Assembly: GCA_012798185.1 (NCBI GenBank)
Contig: JAAZNS010000472.1
Coordinates: 1 to 6,274 of the forward strand
Source: Chloroflexota bacterium
GTDB taxonomy: Bacteria; Chloroflexota; Anaerolineae; Anaerolineales; UBA4823
DNA length: 6,274 bases
Reading direction: 5' to 3'
A program made the translations under genes and the position numbers. Positions 6,194-6,274 of this stretch are shown here, piece by piece (position 1 is the first letter of the stretch; each line of letters opens with the position of its first letter). The notes beneath the pieces are model-generated. The model ran no database searches. It worked only from the letters and a program-made list of their open reading frames with translations, and had not been told where the DNA came from.

Positions 6194-6244
6194 ATATAAA
6201 TGGATATGCAGTAGTGAGAAAAAACCGTTCCAACTCATATCCAT
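6191..6244 (-). promoter_or_regulatory. cysE: Leader with two competing stems before the serine acetyltransferase gene
   Basis: In the minus-strand RNA, segment A (AUGGAUAUG, 6244-6236) is the exact complement of segment B (CAUAUCCAU, 6208-6200), a nine-base stem with a 27-base loop. The last five bases of B (UCCAU, 6204-6200) are also complementary to segment C (AUGGA, 6195-6191) across a four-base loop, and C covers GGA of the ribosome site. A:B and B:C cannot form together, which is the layout of a translational switch. At DNA level the A and B arms could instead be an operator. No known riboswitch class is recognised. If transcription starts inside or after segment A, the switch idea fails. 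Confidence 0.3.
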
Positions 6245-6268
6245 AACAATTATTCTTTATTCTGCCAA
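6240..6268 (-). promoter_or_regulatory. Weak candidate promoter upstream of the serine acetyltransferase gene
   Basis: The minus strand has TTGGCA (6268-6263), a five-of-six match to the -35 consensus. Seventeen bases on is TATGGA (6245-6240), only a three-of-six match to the -10 consensus. The real promoter may lie beyond the right edge of the window, which ends only 91 bases before the start codon. Confidence 0.2.
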
Positions 6269-6274
6269 ATTAGC

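Noticed and set aside
6184..6195. An upstream in-frame ATG at 6195 for the serine acetyltransferase (240 residues)
   Set aside because: No Shine-Dalgarno precedes it and it overlaps the GGAG that is ideally spaced from the ATG at 6183.
6143..6244. A 33-codon minus-strand frame overlapping the serine acetyltransferase start, as a possible leader peptide
   Set aside because: It has no ribosome site, contains no cysteine codons, and its overlap with the real gene explains its length. It does not look like a cysteine-sensing leader peptide.

Overview
The window looks like a piece of a bacterial chromosome with moderate GC in genes and AT-rich gaps. The gene styles suggest a Chloroflexota (Anaerolineae-like) genome: an MshB-like PIG-L deacetylase, a sensor with a 7TM/PAS/GAF/GGDEF layout, a MoeB-rhodanese fusion and a short EpsC-type serine acetyltransferase. 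This assignment is an inference from protein style (about 0.5 confidence); there is no rRNA or marker gene to prove it.

Layout from left to right. At the left edge, on the minus strand, are the first 21 codons of an FKBP/SlyD-like peptidyl-prolyl isomerase. A 182-base gap follows, holding palindromes, an inverted repeat and a possible 24-codon membrane-peptide ORF. Next comes a minus-strand PIG-L/LmbE zinc deacetylase (247-1098). A 206-base AT-rich divergent control region carries a candidate extended -10 promoter on each strand. The longest gene, plus strand 1305-4241, encodes a 978-residue membrane-anchored diguanylate cyclase with intact GGDEF active site and RxxD inhibitory site. It runs tail to tail, with one base between, into a minus-strand MoeB/ThiF-type adenylyltransferase with a C-terminal rhodanese domain (4243-5397). 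Upstream of that gene, on the same strand, is serine O-acetyltransferase (5473-6183), followed by its leader at the right edge.

How the genes may work together. The acetyltransferase and the MoeZ-like protein form a likely two-gene transcription unit, acetyltransferase first. One makes O-acetylserine, the carbon skeleton for cysteine. The other can activate and sulfurate a small ubiquitin-like sulfur carrier. Together they suggest sulfur assimilation, possibly a thiocarboxylate-fed cysteine route, but no carrier protein or cysteine synthase lies in the window. The cyclase and the deacetylase are divergent and may share a control region; any c-di-GMP link to surface glycan deacetylation is speculative.

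No insertion sequence, CRISPR array, tRNA, rRNA or phage gene was seen. The window is mostly recognisable housekeeping and signalling genes. The less expected observations are the alternative pairing in the acetyltransferase leader, its histidine-rich tail ending in isoleucine, and the one-base convergent junction.
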